A stretch of 64,000 bases of DNA from positions 62,001 through 126,000 of the forward strand of contig CAWIYZ010000014.1 in assembly GCA_963840425.1 (NCBI GenBank), read 5' to 3'. The notes under the pieces were generated by a model. It had not been told where the DNA came from. It did not search any database and saw only the letters and a list, made by a program, of their open reading frames with translations. Each line of letters starts with the position of its first letter. Within the stretch, counting starts at the first letter, position 1. Below, piece after piece: positions 54,090 to 63,663 of this stretch. Made by a program: the position numbers and the translations under genes. The DNA comes from CADEFX01 sp963840425 (GTDB lineage Bacteria > Pseudomonadota > Alphaproteobacteria > Rhizobiales > Hyphomicrobiaceae).

Positions 54090-54541
54090 GCTGGATGATG
54101 CGTGCGCGCCACAGCTCATGCACCTGTCGACCATCGAGGTCTCTTTTTCCGATGCAGATCTAGAAGGACGGTCCCGTCCGCTGTGCCGTCCATGGCAGTT
54201 CACCAGCGGCGTGACGGGAAGGGGCCATGACGGGCCGGCCGTCCCGAGCCCTCTTGCCGCGAATACGCGCGCGAACAGCGCCCTGCGCCAGCACCTTAGC
54301 CAATCGGAGATGGGCTGTTGCTCCCGCGAGCGACCATCCGGTGCGACCGGGTTGGCATCATTCGTTTCACGGCGTAGACGGACGCCCTGCCCAATCCGAC
54401 CGCGCAGGGATGCTTCAGCGCAGCAGGAAAGCGGCGCAGCGCAGGCCCCCACACGGGCAAGAGCAGAGGCGAAAGGCCGCAAGCCTCATGGCATCAGCAC
54501 GCTCGGCTTCGGTCAGAGCATGCCGGCAATGCCATTTCGGC

Positions 54542-55009
54542 TTAGGCGGCTATCTGCTCCCCTTGAGGGAGAAGGTTGTCCAGCGTGATGAGGCTGATCA
54601 GGCGCCCCTCGAGAACAATCACCCCCCGGACAAACGTCTTTGCCATATCGGACGCGACGTCCGGAGTAGGCTGGATGTTGTCCTGCGTTATGGTCACGAT
54701 ATCGGATACGCCGTCGACCAGGAGACCGACAACTTGACGGTGGACCTGGGTAACCATGATGGCGTGCCGAGCCGTAGGTTCGGCCGGTTTGAACCCCAGG
54801 CGCGCGGCAAGGTCGACGATCGGCAGGACTGTCCCGCGCAAGTTTATCACTCCGCGTACGAAACTCGGAGCCTTGGGCACCGGCGTTGCCGGAGTCCACC
54901 CCCGGATTTCGCGGACGGACATTACGTCGACGCAGAACTCCTGCCCACCCACGCGGAATGTAATCAGCTCCTGCGGCGTGGTTCCGGTCGAGCGCGCAAT
55001 TTCAGTCAT
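54542..55009 (-). CDS. cheW: Chemotaxis coupling protein CheW
   Basis: 155 residues. ELITFRVGGQEFCVDVMSVR, EIRGWTPATPVPKAPSFVRG and VINLRGTVLPIVDLAARLGF are the CheW core; the ending has VIVLEGRLISLITLDNLLP. CheW links chemoreceptors to CheA. The start at 55009 has AGGAG at good distance. It lies 70 bases after the true stop of the receptor gene. Because of the receptor frameshift, the receptor frame as written runs on into cheW. Confidence 0.93.
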   Translation of the reverse strand: MTEIARSTGTTPQELITFRVGGQEFCVDVMSVREIRGWTPATPVPKAPSFVRGVINLRGTVLPIVDLAARLGFKPAEPTARHAIMVTQVHRQVVGLLVDGVSDIVTITQDNIQPTPDVASDMAKTFVRGVIVLEGRLISLITLDNLLPQGEQIAA

Positions 55010-55079
55010 TGTTGCATCTCCTGCTGGCAACTCACGCCCACGCGCGCCCGGGGGCTGCTCGTGGAGGCGTGCGGTTCTC

Positions 55080-57031
55080 CTAAAACTCTTTCCAGTCCTC
55101 CTGCGCGTGCGCCGTCTCCGGCTTTCGTGCACCGTTGGTCGAGGCCGGCCTGCGCTCAGCTGTCCGCGCTTTTGGCTTCGGCGAGGTGAACTTTTGCACT
55201 TCCCGACGCACGGGCTCGACTGCGTCGGTATTGCCGATATGAAATTTGCTGATGAGGTTGCCGAGCTGGTTGCTTCCTGGCCCAGCGCCCGGCTCGCCGC
55301 CGTTGCCTCTTCCGCCATGGCGGCGTTCTGCTGGGTGACCTGATCCATCTGGTTGATGGCGGTGTTGACCTGCTGCAGACCCGTCGCCTGCTCCTGGGCA
55401 CTGGCGGCGATATTCGAGACCGATGTATTGATCTCGGTGACTTGCCCAACGATCTGCTCCAGCGACTTGCCGGTATCGGCCACCAGGCTGACGCCCTGGC
55501 CGACCTGGGTGGTCGATGCAGAGATCAGACCCTTGATCTCCTTGGCCGCCTCCGCCGAGCGCTGCGCCAGTGCGCGCACCTCCGAGGCGACCACCGCAAA
55601 ACCGCGGCCCGCATCGCCGGCGCGTGCCGCCTCGACGCCAGCGTTCAAGGCCAGCAGGTTGGTCTGGAAGGCGATCTCGTCGATCACGCCGATGATCTGG
55701 CTGATCTGCTGCGAGGACTTCTCGATGCCGCCCATCGCCTCGACGGCCTTGCGCACGATTTCTCCGCTCTTCTCGGCGTCCTCCTTGGTGGACGCCACAA
55801 CCTTGCGAGCGTGCATCGCACCTTCGGCCGCCTTCTTGACGGTGGCCGTGATCTCGTCGAGCGCCGCTGCCGTCTCCTCCAGGCTGGAGGCCTGCTGCTC
55901 GGTGCGCCGGGACAGATCATTGGAGGCGGTGGAGATCTCCTGTGTGCCCGAGTGCATCACGTGCGCGCTGTTCCTGACGCTCTGGAGAGCTATCTCGAGC
56001 TGCTCGATCGCGGAGTTGAAGTCCGCCTGCAGCTTGCGATAGGCCTCGGGCAGATCGTCGGTCAGGCGGAAGGTGAGGTCCTTGGCCGCCAGCTTGGCCA
56101 TGCCCGCGCCGATCGAGGCCGACACCATGGCCCGCTCGCGACCGATGGCCTCCTCCTCGGCCTTGCGGCGGGATTCCTCGCTGCGAACCCGCTCCTCCTC
56201 GGCCTCACGCTCCATGCGCACCTTGTCGACGGCGGCGTCGCGGAACACCAGCACCGCCTTCGCCATCTCGCCGATCTCGTCCTTGGTACCGAGAGCAGGC
56301 ACGTCGACCCGGAGGTCGCCATCGGCGAGCCTTGTCATCGTGTCGGTCATACCCTTGATGGGATTGGAGATGGCGCGGCCGATCAGCCAGGCAAGAAGCG
56401 AGCCCAATGCAAGACCACCGATAGCCAGCATCAGAATGAGGTGCTCGATGTTGTTGATCAAGCCTTCGGTCTCGTTCTCGATCGCATGCTCGGCAGTAGC
56501 GGACGTTTCCTTGATCGAGGTCATATCCGCGGCGATGGACTGCGCCAGTTTGCGCATCTCGCCGTGGACCAGCGTTTCGACCTCGTGCGCGTCATGAGCA
56601 GCCTTCTTGTAGGCGTCGAAGTACTTCTCGACGTTGGCATTGACCTCGGTAAGGAGCTTGCGCACGTCGTCGTTGCCGATCCCTGCACCGAGAGCAGCCA
56701 TCGCCGTCTTCAGGTCCGCGAAAGCCTTGTCTGCACTCTGGGCCGCAGCCTCGTCGTGGCGGCCGAGCAGCTTGTTTACGCTAAGCCGCGCCAGCATCAG
56801 GTGCTTGAGCGCTTCGCCGGCAAGCACCATGGTGTTGCCGTTGGTGGCCCTGCTGACGGCCCAGCTCTGCAATCGAAATAGAGTATTTCCAGGACATTTG
56901 TGGGGAGCAAATACCATTCGAACGGATTCTGGGAGAGGCGAACCCACCGATGGCGTCGAGCGGGCGGGCAAGTTGGCCCTTGTCTGAGCAATGGCCCAGG
57001 GTGCCGAAGCGAGCCATACGAACAACTGCAT
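55080..57031 (-). pseudogene. Methyl-accepting chemotaxis protein, N-terminus lost and frameshifted
   Basis: Recognisable parts in order: remains of a helical periplasmic domain (from ~56905, LAGEALKHLMLARLSVNKLL), a membrane helix (LILMLAIGGLALGSLLAWLI), HAMP, and the signalling hairpin with IDEIAFQTNLLALNAGVEAA. The first membrane helix and normal N-terminus are missing; the residues before ~56905 do not look like a receptor. Near 55275 one base is missing: the receptor ending (NQLGNLISKFHIGN, finishing EDWKEF with stop at 55080-55082) is in another frame, while the written frame continues through the cheW start. The true C-terminal EDWKEF resembles receptor tails that bind CheR/CheB. Confidence 0.75.
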
Positions 57032-57154
57032 GCGCGCATGCTTGAAATCGCTCGCCAGTGGGAAAGCTCACGAAGCGCAATATCCAAGAAGATAGGGAGC
57101 GGGCAGGCAGAGTCGCGATCCAACCTCAAGGCCGCCCCATCAACCCCATGACGC

Positions 57155-57829
57155 CTAACCGCCACCGATCAGCGTGTATCCAAGATAACGCTGGGATTGG
57201 ATCGGGTCGTAGCCCAGGCGATGCCGCAGCCGCTTGCGCAGCTTGCTGATATGACTTTCGACGACGTTCTCGTCGATGTCCTCGTTGAACAGACCGTAGA
57301 CGGAATTGAAAATTTGGGTCTTCGTGACGCGGCCGCCGCGGTGCGCAACGAGATATTCGAGGATGCGGCGCTCCCGACGCGGAAGAGCCAACACCTCACC
57401 CCGCACCTCGGGATCACGCCCGTCCGAAAACACGCGGATCTCACCGATATCGGTCCATCCCGCCTCCAGCCGCTGCCGATTGCGGATCGCCTTGATCCGA
57501 GCCAGAATCTCGCGGACATGAATGGGTTTGCGCACCACGTCGTCCACGCCGGCGGCAAACAAGTCCAGCGTTTCCTCCAGAGACTTGTTGTCGTTCATGG
57601 CGATGACGGCTGCCGTCGAGCGCCCCTTGATAATGCGCGGCAGGACATGCCGATCGCGGCAGTCACCCAGAAGGAAAGCTTCCACCGCCATCATGTCGCG
57701 CTCGGCGACCGTCTTGACCCAGTTGTCGAAGTCGGTCGGCAAGATGCCAGTGGCCGACACGCCTTCACGATCGAACCAGGAGGTATAGCCCCCGTTCACA
57801 GTCTCGCGTTCATCCACAATGACAATCAT
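57155..57829 (-). CDS. ftcR: Flagellar transcriptional activator FtcR (Rem-type response regulator)
   Basis: 224 residues. A receiver-like N-terminus (MIVIVDERETVNGGYTSWFD; it lacks the usual acidic pair of classical receivers, with DER in its place, and AAVIAMNDNKSLEETLDLF after it) and an OmpR-type winged-helix DNA-binding domain (~125-224, LALPRRERRILEYLVAHRGG and ENVVESHISKLRKRLRHRLG). This is the atypical FtcR of Brucella, called Rem in Sinorhizobium, which switches on flagellar genes. The start at 57829 has GGGAGA upstream. It normally sits next to flgE; here a receptor gene and cheW lie between. Confidence 0.88.
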   Translation of the reverse strand: MIVIVDERETVNGGYTSWFDREGVSATGILPTDFDNWVKTVAERDMMAVEAFLLGDCRDRHVLPRIIKGRSTAAVIAMNDNKSLEETLDLFAAGVDDVVRKPIHVREILARIKAIRNRQRLEAGWTDIGEIRVFSDGRDPEVRGEVLALPRRERRILEYLVAHRGGRVTKTQIFNSVYGLFNEDIDENVVESHISKLRKRLRHRLGYDPIQSQRYLGYTLIGGG

Positions 57830-58015
57830 TGGAGCGCGTCTCCCGGCGCCTTTGAAGCTTGAGCACTCGATACGAATCAGCACTCACTCGTCAGCGCGGC
57901 ACGCTCGACGCGGGGCAAGTTGCGCACTGGAAGGTTGTGACGAATCAGTGAGCTACGCGGGACTCCAAGGGACAACGCTTCGCAAGCGAACTCCAGCGCT
58001 ATCCCACCAGGAAAA

Positions 58016-58029
58016 CTGATCTGAATCAG
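58016..58029. promoter_or_regulatory. FNR/CRP-like box in the ftcR-crp intergenic region
   Basis: CTGAT-N4-ATCAG, a perfect 5-bp inverted repeat with the spacing of an FNR box (TTGAT-N4-ATCAA), 107 bases before the Crp/Fnr-family gene. The rest of the 307-base gap has no other element I can name. Confidence 0.35.
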
Positions 58030-58136
58030 ATTTTGCGCCAGCGACGCTAGGCCATGGCAAGGGCGCAACACCTCGTTAACCGGGCGGCCACGGTTGTAAG
58101 GACTGCTTGAGCACTGCATTGAGGACGTGACACCGA

Positions 58137-58880
58137 ATGGATGGCGCGCGCAACGTTGCAGAGGTCAACACCCGGCAGCCAGCGGCAAGCGCTGGCATTG
58201 GCAATGGCGCTGCCGGCAACCGCCTCTCGCCGCTGGCGCCGCTCGCGCGCGCCTTCGAGCAAGCAGGCACACTCGTTCGATTGGCACGCCATCAGCAGCT
58301 CGCCATCGCGCCAGCAACCGACGATTGCAGCTATCTGATGCGCTGCGGCACAGTTGCACTCGAGACGACGATGCACGGTCGGCACATTCTCGGGTTCTGG
58401 CATGACAACGATCTGCTCGAGACGGCGCAAATGCCTGCGCTGCCTCAGCTCGCGCTGCGCGCGCTCGAGGCATCAGAGCTTTGGCGACTCAGGCAAAAGG
58501 CTTCCAAGCCCCTGTTCACGGAGCTGCCTGACATACGCGTCGCCCACCAGAAGGCCTCAGCAGCCTCACTCAAGCGCATGATTGTTGTAAATGCCATGCT
58601 GGGCAGACTGGATGGCGAAACGCGCGTCATCTCCTTCCTGGTATCGACGGCCCTGCGCCTTGGCCATGTGGTGGGCAACCGCGTCACAATGCGCATGCCA
58701 ATGTCGCGCGCTGACATCGCCGATCACCTCAGCCTAAACCCCGACACGCTGAGCCGCATAGTAACAGGCCTCAAGGATGCAGGTCTGATCGAGTCGCATG
58801 GCCGATACGGACTGACCGTGCGCGACTGGCGCGGCCTGCGCGAGCGCACGCCGTTGACGGCGTCGCTCATCGATATCTGA
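58137..58880 (+). CDS. Crp/Fnr-family transcriptional regulator
   Basis: 247 residues. A degenerate cyclic-nucleotide-binding-like beta domain (~35-120), a dimer helix (~130-165) and a Crp-type helix-turn-helix (~190-235, MPMSRADIADHLSLNPDTLS then RIVTGLKDAGLIE). No N-terminal cysteine cluster for an Fe-S centre, so it is not a classical FNR. Divergent from ftcR, with an FNR-like box between them. Confidence 0.85.
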   Translation: MDGARNVAEVNTRQPAASAGIGNGAAGNRLSPLAPLARAFEQAGTLVRLARHQQLAIAPATDDCSYLMRCGTVALETTMHGRHILGFWHDNDLLETAQMPALPQLALRALEASELWRLRQKASKPLFTELPDIRVAHQKASAASLKRMIVVNAMLGRLDGETRVISFLVSTALRLGHVVGNRVTMRMPMSRADIADHLSLNPDTLSRIVTGLKDAGLIESHGRYGLTVRDWRGLRERTPLTASLIDI

Positions 58881-59010
58881 TACGACGAGCACCTCATTTG
58901 CCGTGTAGATCGAGCTGCGCAAGGAAGCAGAAGCACTTCCGTGGGCGCCGACTGCGCTCTAGCCTCTCGCGCAATCGTTTTTGACCTGCACGAGACAGGA
59001 TAAGACTTGC

Positions 59011-60900
59011 ATGAGCACGCTGAAGCATCATGATCCCGCCAGGTGCGCCGAGGCGATCGTCGATCGGGTAGGGCGTGAGCTGCTGCTGGCCATCCCGATC
59101 GGGATCGGCAAACCTAACCTACTCGTCAATGCTCTCTATCAGCTTGCCGAGGCCGACCGGCGATTGACGCTCAAGGTCTTTACCGGCCTCACTCTGGTCC
59201 GCCCTGCCTATCGCAGCACCCTCGAGCAGCGCTTCGTAGAACCTCTGCTCGACCGACTGTTCGCGAGCTATCCCGATCTTCTTTACGTCCGCGCGTTACG
59301 CGAAGGCCGTCTGCCGCGCAATATCGAAGTGCACGAGTTCTTCTTTCAGGCTGGCGCCTGGATGTCATTGCCGCAAGCGCAGCAAAACTATGTGAGCATG
59401 AGCTACAGCCATGTTGCCGAGCATCTGGCGCGCATCGGCACCAACGTGCTGGCCCAGCTTGTGGCGCCTCAGCCCGATGGCGACGCGGAACGCCTCAGTC
59501 TCAGCTCCAATCCCGATGTCACTCTTGACCTGATGCCCTACATCGCGGAGCGCAGGCGCACCGGCAAGCCCATCGCCGTCGCCGGCGAGATCAATACCAA
59601 TCTCCCGTACATGCCAGGCGCCGCCGAAGTCGAGCGTTCTGATTTCGACGTGCTACTAGAGCCTTCGGGGCGGCACTACGACCTGTTCGCACCGCCCAAG
59701 GAGCCCGTGACGCTCGCCGACTATGCCATGGCGCTGCGCACTGCCACCCTGATCAAAGACGGCGGGACCCTGCAAATCGGCATAGGATCGTTCGCCGACG
59801 CGCTCACACATGTTCTGGTTCTTCGGCATGCACGCAATGCAGATTTCAGAGCGCTGCTGACGGCGCTCGGCATCGAGGTCGCGCCACGCGCGGAGGTCGC
59901 ACCATTCGATCGCGGTCTCTACGGATGCAGCGAAATGCTCGTCGACGGCTTCGTGCATCTGACAAAGGCGGGCATCCTTCGACGCCGCGCGCCCGGCCCA
60001 GCCAAACCCGATGGCACGCCCGGAGGCGAGGCCGTCGTGCACGCAGGTTTTTTCCTCGGCTGCCAAGCCTTCTATCGCGCACTACGCGAGATGCCTCGGC
60101 ACGAGCTCGAAGAGATCGGGATGACCGGAATCTCATTCACCAACGAGCTCTACGGCGAGGAGCACCTCAAGCGACACCATCGTCGCGACGCACGCTTCGT
60201 CAACACTGGGTTGATGGCGACACTGCTCGGCGCGGTGTCCTCGGACCAGCTCGAGGACGGGCGCGTCGTCAGCGGCGTCGGCGGGCAACACGACTTCGTC
60301 GCCATGGCGCACGCACTGGCGGATGCGCGATCCATCATCGCCGTGCGCAGCGCGACGCGGCGGGCAGGCAAGCTCGCATCCAACATCGTCTGGCGTTATG
60401 GGAACACAACCGTTCCGCGCCAGTTGCGCGACATCATCGTCACCGAATACGGCGTAGCGGACTTGCGCGGCAAGTCCGATCGGGACGTTGTTATTGCCAT
60501 GCTGAAAGTCGCCGACAGCTCGGCGCAGCCGCAGCTGCAACGGGCCGCGACAGAGGCGGGCAAGCTCGAGCCCCCCTTCATCTTGCCAGCCGAAGCGCGC
60601 AGCAATCACGCAGAACGCATCAGAGCGGTGCTGGGTCCAGCGCGCCGAGACGGACTGTTGCCATCGTTTCCCTTCGGCACGGAAATGACGGCCACCGAGC
60701 AGACGCTGATGGCACCTCTCGGATTTCTGAAATCAGCCTCACGCACCGAGCTTGTCCGCACCATTCTCGCCGGTGCGTCGTTCGAAAAGCCCGGCGCCGA
60801 AGAAAGCGCCGGCCTGCAACGCATGGGCTTGGACGCACCACACACCCTCAAGGAGCGCGTGCTGCGTGCCGTCCTGCTGGGGGCGATGCGCCGGTCCTAA
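59011..60900 (+). CDS. Acetyl-CoA hydrolase/transferase family protein
   Basis: 629 residues of family I CoA-transferase fold: GEINTNLPYMPGAAEVE, LQIGIGSFADALTHVL, VVSGVGGQHDFVAMAHALAD and VTEYGVADLRGKSDRDVVIA. These enzymes hydrolyse acetyl-CoA or move CoA between short-chain acids; which one cannot be read here. AGGA lies 10 bases before the ATG at 59011. It is longer than typical acetyl-CoA hydrolases (about 500 residues) because of extra segments in both halves. Its stop overlaps the convergent PhoX-like gene by 4 bases. Confidence 0.85.
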   Translation: MSTLKHHDPARCAEAIVDRVGRELLLAIPIGIGKPNLLVNALYQLAEADRRLTLKVFTGLTLVRPAYRSTLEQRFVEPLLDRLFASYPDLLYVRALREGRLPRNIEVHEFFFQAGAWMSLPQAQQNYVSMSYSHVAEHLARIGTNVLAQLVAPQPDGDAERLSLSSNPDVTLDLMPYIAERRRTGKPIAVAGEINTNLPYMPGAAEVERSDFDVLLEPSGRHYDLFAPPKEPVTLADYAMALRTATLIKDGGTLQIGIGSFADALTHVLVLRHARNADFRALLTALGIEVAPRAEVAPFDRGLYGCSEMLVDGFVHLTKAGILRRRAPGPAKPDGTPGGEAVVHAGFFLGCQAFYRALREMPRHELEEIGMTGISFTNELYGEEHLKRHHRRDARFVNTGLMATLLGAVSSDQLEDGRVVSGVGGQHDFVAMAHALADARSIIAVRSATRRAGKLASNIVWRYGNTTVPRQLRDIIVTEYGVADLRGKSDRDVVIAMLKVADSSAQPQLQRAATEAGKLEPPFILPAEARSNHAERIRAVLGPARRDGLLPSFPFGTEMTATEQTLMAPLGFLKSASRTELVRTILAGASFEKPGAEESAGLQRMGLDAPHTLKERVLRAVLLGAMRRS

Positions 60901-62915
60901 GAGGCGATCTTGCCGCCGCCCTTCTTGCGGACCGCTACAACAGACGGCCGCGGCGGCATGTCGGGCTTGAAGTCCGGCCAGCGCGTGGCTGGATCATTGA
61001 AGGTGGACTCCCGGCCGAACGGCTTCCACTCCCTGACGCCGTCCGTGGCCGGATGTTGCACGGCAAGAAACACCGTCTCGCCATCCGGCGTGAAGCATGG
61101 CCCGCACATCTCGGCGCCCACGGGGCCGCGAAAGAACAGCTTGGGCAGCGCGCGCGTATCGCCTTCGGTTCCCACAGCGTAGAGACCGTCGGCTCGCTGC
61201 GTCTTGCGCGGCCAGGCCGAACCCTGGTCGGTCGAGACCCACAATCGACCTTGTAAATCGAAGGCGCAATTGTCGGGTGACGAGAACCAGCCGTCCGCGG
61301 CTGTTGCCGGATTCCAGAGCGCGCCCACCGCCGCCAGTTTCGGATCGCCGCACTTGATGAGAATGTCCCACTTGAAAGTTTCGGCAGCGTGATCGCCATC
61401 GGGCGCCGTCATCTCGATGATGTGGCCAAAGTCATTCTCGGGCCGTGGATTGGCCGTGTTCACCTGCTCCGGACGTCGCCGTTCGTTATTGGTCAGTATG
61501 ACGTAGACCTTGCCCGAGGTCGGATGCGGCTGCACGTCCTCCGGCCGGTCCATCGACGTCGCCTTCAGCAGATCGGCAGCCAGCCGTGCGTCGATCAGAA
61601 CATCGGCCTGGGATTGGAAACCATTGGCGGGCGTCAGCGGCCCTTGGCCGAACACGAGGGGCATCCACGTCACGGTGCCATCATCATTGTAGCGCGCGAC
61701 CGACAGCGCGCCTTCGGACAGCAGCCGCATGTTGGCGACCTTGTCGCCGGGCTTGTAGGTCTCCTTCGAGACGAAGCGGTAGACATATTCGAAAGGCAAA
61801 TCGTCACCGGAATAAACGACCACGCGGCCGTCCTTGTTGACGATCATTTCCGCGCCTTCATGCCGGAAGCGGCCGAGCGCGGTGTGCTTCACCGGCGTCG
61901 AAGAAGGATTCAGTGGATCAATCTCCACGATCCAGTTGAAGCGATTGCACTCGTTCGCTTCGGCATCGACATTGAAACGCTCGTGAAATTTGCCCCAGCT
62001 ATACCAGTTGCTGGGGATACCGTAGCGCTCGTAGCTCTTCTGCTGGGCACCGCCGAGGCCTTTGTTCAAGCGCTTGCCGTCAGGGCCCTTCTGGTTCGTC
62101 CAGAAATATCCGTGGCAATTCTCCTCGCCGGTCAGATACGTGCCCCACGGGGTCTGCCCGCCCGCACAGTTGTTGAGTGTGCCCCACAGCTTTAGCCCAC
62201 TGGGATCGGCCTTGGTCTTGAGGCGATCATGTCCAGCGGCTGAGCCGTCCGCCGTCATTTCAGTGTCGGCAGTAATCCGGCGGTTGTACTTGCTGGCGAG
62301 CACGGGGCGCCATTTGCCACCTTCGAGCGCGATCTCCACGACGCTGACGCCGTGCGCGGCCATCTCGACGCCCACGTGGGCTTCGTTGATCTGAGCGAAG
62401 TCGTTGCGATCGGGACGAATGCCGACGCCCGGAAACATGACCTCCGGACTGGCGTACTCGTGATTGACGCAGAGCAGGCCCCGTGTCCCGCTGGCCTCGA
62501 GCGGAAAGAAGGCAAGGTAGTCATTGTTGTAGCCAAATCGTTTCGTCTGGTCGTCAGCCCGCAAGGCGCGCGGATCGAACGGCGCCACGCCTTCGAAGAG
62601 TGCGTCGCCCCATCGGATCAGGATGTCCGCCTCATAGCCTTCGGCAACATGATGCGTTTCATCGACGCCGCTGGAAACCTCGCTGAAATTGAAGCCTATC
62701 GAATTGGCCGTGGCCCGGCTCGGCGACGCCGTCAACGCGGCCAAGCCGAAGAGTGAAGTCGCTGCGGCCACGCCGAGCGATCCCTTGAGGGCATCGCGGC
62801 GGCTGTAGCGACGGACGACCACGGCCCCGATGGTATCGTCTCTGGCAGGGGCCAGCGGCACATCGTCAAAAGCCTCGAATGCCTCCGCTTTGCAGGAGAA
62901 ATTATCCGCGCCCAT
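60897..62915 (-). CDS. PhoX-like (DUF839) Tat-exported protein
   Basis: 672 residues. A Tat signal (RRYSRRDALKGSLGVAAATS, about residues 35-54) after a 34-residue extension, then the DUF839/PhoX beta-propeller: NNDYLAFFPLEASGTRGLLC, VNHEYASPEVMFPG, TPWGTYLTGEENCHGYFW and PDNCAFDLQGRLWVSTDQGS. PhoX proteins are Ca/Fe-dependent periplasmic alkaline phosphatases, but many DUF839 members have unproven activity. A single TGTCAT near 62977 is too little to call a Pho box. Confidence 0.87.
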   Translation of the reverse strand: MGADNFSCKAEAFEAFDDVPLAPARDDTIGAVVVRRYSRRDALKGSLGVAAATSLFGLAALTASPSRATANSIGFNFSEVSSGVDETHHVAEGYEADILIRWGDALFEGVAPFDPRALRADDQTKRFGYNNDYLAFFPLEASGTRGLLCVNHEYASPEVMFPGVGIRPDRNDFAQINEAHVGVEMAAHGVSVVEIALEGGKWRPVLASKYNRRITADTEMTADGSAAGHDRLKTKADPSGLKLWGTLNNCAGGQTPWGTYLTGEENCHGYFWTNQKGPDGKRLNKGLGGAQQKSYERYGIPSNWYSWGKFHERFNVDAEANECNRFNWIVEIDPLNPSSTPVKHTALGRFRHEGAEMIVNKDGRVVVYSGDDLPFEYVYRFVSKETYKPGDKVANMRLLSEGALSVARYNDDGTVTWMPLVFGQGPLTPANGFQSQADVLIDARLAADLLKATSMDRPEDVQPHPTSGKVYVILTNNERRRPEQVNTANPRPENDFGHIIEMTAPDGDHAAETFKWDILIKCGDPKLAAVGALWNPATAADGWFSSPDNCAFDLQGRLWVSTDQGSAWPRKTQRADGLYAVGTEGDTRALPKLFFRGPVGAEMCGPCFTPDGETVFLAVQHPATDGVREWKPFGRESTFNDPATRWPDFKPDMPPRPSVVAVRKKGGGKIAS

Positions 62916-63044
62916 AAACGCACCCCCGGTGGCTCACTCCGTCGTTTCTACTAGCCAGCGTAGTGTTATATTCCGATGACAGGAGGATTCCGAAGCGGAT
63001 GGGGAAGGCAAAATACAAATTCTGCAAGGATTTGCGGAACTGAG

Positions 63045-63119
63045 TGGTGCCGCCGAGAGGAATTGAACCTCCGACCCCACCCTTACCAAGGGTGTGCTCT
63101 ACCCCTGAGCTACGGCGGC
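63045..63119 (-). tRNA. tRNA-Thr (anticodon GGT)
   Basis: Full cloverleaf on the minus strand: acceptor GCCGCCG/CGGCGGC, D-arm GCTC/GAGC, anticodon stem CACCC/GGGTG with loop TTGGTAA (anticodon GGT), T-arm GGAGG-TTCAATT-CCTCT, discriminator A and an encoded CCA. 75 bases. Confidence 0.95.
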
Positions 63120-63266
63120 AAAATCGATGAAAAAGCCCGTGTTTATTGGCCTTTTAACAACATCCACGGGGGGCGCAAGCAAAAAGCACTTGTTGCGAAC
63201 GTGGGTGGAACACGTAGGCAACCCCAAGGATGAGGAAACCGGCTTGGCTCTCATCAGGCTCTGGGC

Positions 63267-63419
63267 CTATTTGCTGCCGCCGCGTCCCTTCTGATCGCGC
63301 GGGTTGCGCTCGGGGTTATTGGTGTCGGTTTTCTTCGGCGGATTGGGGTGCTGCTGACCGCCGGGCTTTTTCTTGGCCTTTTCCTCGGCCTCACGGGTAT
63401 TCATCGGCTTGGCCATCAT
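63267..63419 (-). CDS. Small basic hydrophilic protein, 50 residues
   Basis: MMAKPMNTREAEEKAKKKPG at the start, then a Pro/Asn/Lys/Arg-rich tail ending KGRGGSK. GGAGAACG directly precedes the ATG at 63419 (or 63416). Such short Lys/Pro/Asn-rich proteins are common unannotated products in Hyphomicrobiales; function unknown. Confidence 0.55.
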   Translation of the reverse strand: MMAKPMNTREAEEKAKKKPGGQQHPNPPKKTDTNNPERNPRDQKGRGGSK

Positions 63420-63427
63420 CGTTCTCC

Positions 63428-63545
63428 TCAGAGCATCGGGCCACCGCCGGTGACTGCAATCGTGCAGCCAGAGACGTAACTGGAGAGCGGATCGGCCAGC
63501 ATGACGAACGCCGTCGCAAGTTCAGCCGGCTGGCCCGGGTCGCTT
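63428..63545 (-). pseudogene. C-terminal remnant of a short-chain dehydrogenase
   Basis: The minus strand reads DPGQPAELATAFVMLADPLS then SYVSGCTIAVTGGGPML and stop (63428-63430), the typical end of a classical SDR. The frame is closed by TGA just upstream, and no Rossmann motif or catalytic Tyr-x3-Lys follows in any frame. Only the tail remains. Confidence 0.65.
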
Positions 63546-63592
63546 CATCACAGCTTTCATGAGGGAAACCGCTTTGATCTTGTGCAGTTCCC

Positions 63593-63635
63593 GGTAGAGC
63601 GCCTGACAAAGCCCGTACGTCCGGAGCGCTCTACC
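63593..63635. repeat. Hairpin related to the TAGAGC repeats
   Basis: GGTAGAGCGC and GCGCTCTACC form a perfect 10-bp inverted repeat with a 23-base loop. Its TAGAGCGC core is shared with repeat copy B (17287). Confidence 0.4.
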
Positions 63636-63663
63636 CCGTCCTCGCGTCACGAGGTATGGCAGC

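Noticed and set aside
27250..54130. Sigma-54 or FliA (sigma-28) promoters for flagellar operons
   Set aside because: I looked for TGGCAC-N5-TTGC and TAAA-N15-GCCGATAA before the operon heads and saw no convincing match.
54542..57031. A genuine receptor-CheW fusion protein
   Set aside because: The receptor has its own natural C-terminus and stop one frame over, and cheW has its own ribosome-binding site and start; the join is a by-product of the frameshift.
59925..61256. 443-codon plus-strand frame over the CoA-transferase gene and PhoX-like gene
   Set aside because: Almost only Arg/Ala/Gly/His; both real genes cover it in other frames.
62940..63000. Pho box upstream of the PhoX-like gene
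   Set aside because: Only one TGTCAT half-site; no second copy at 11-base spacing.
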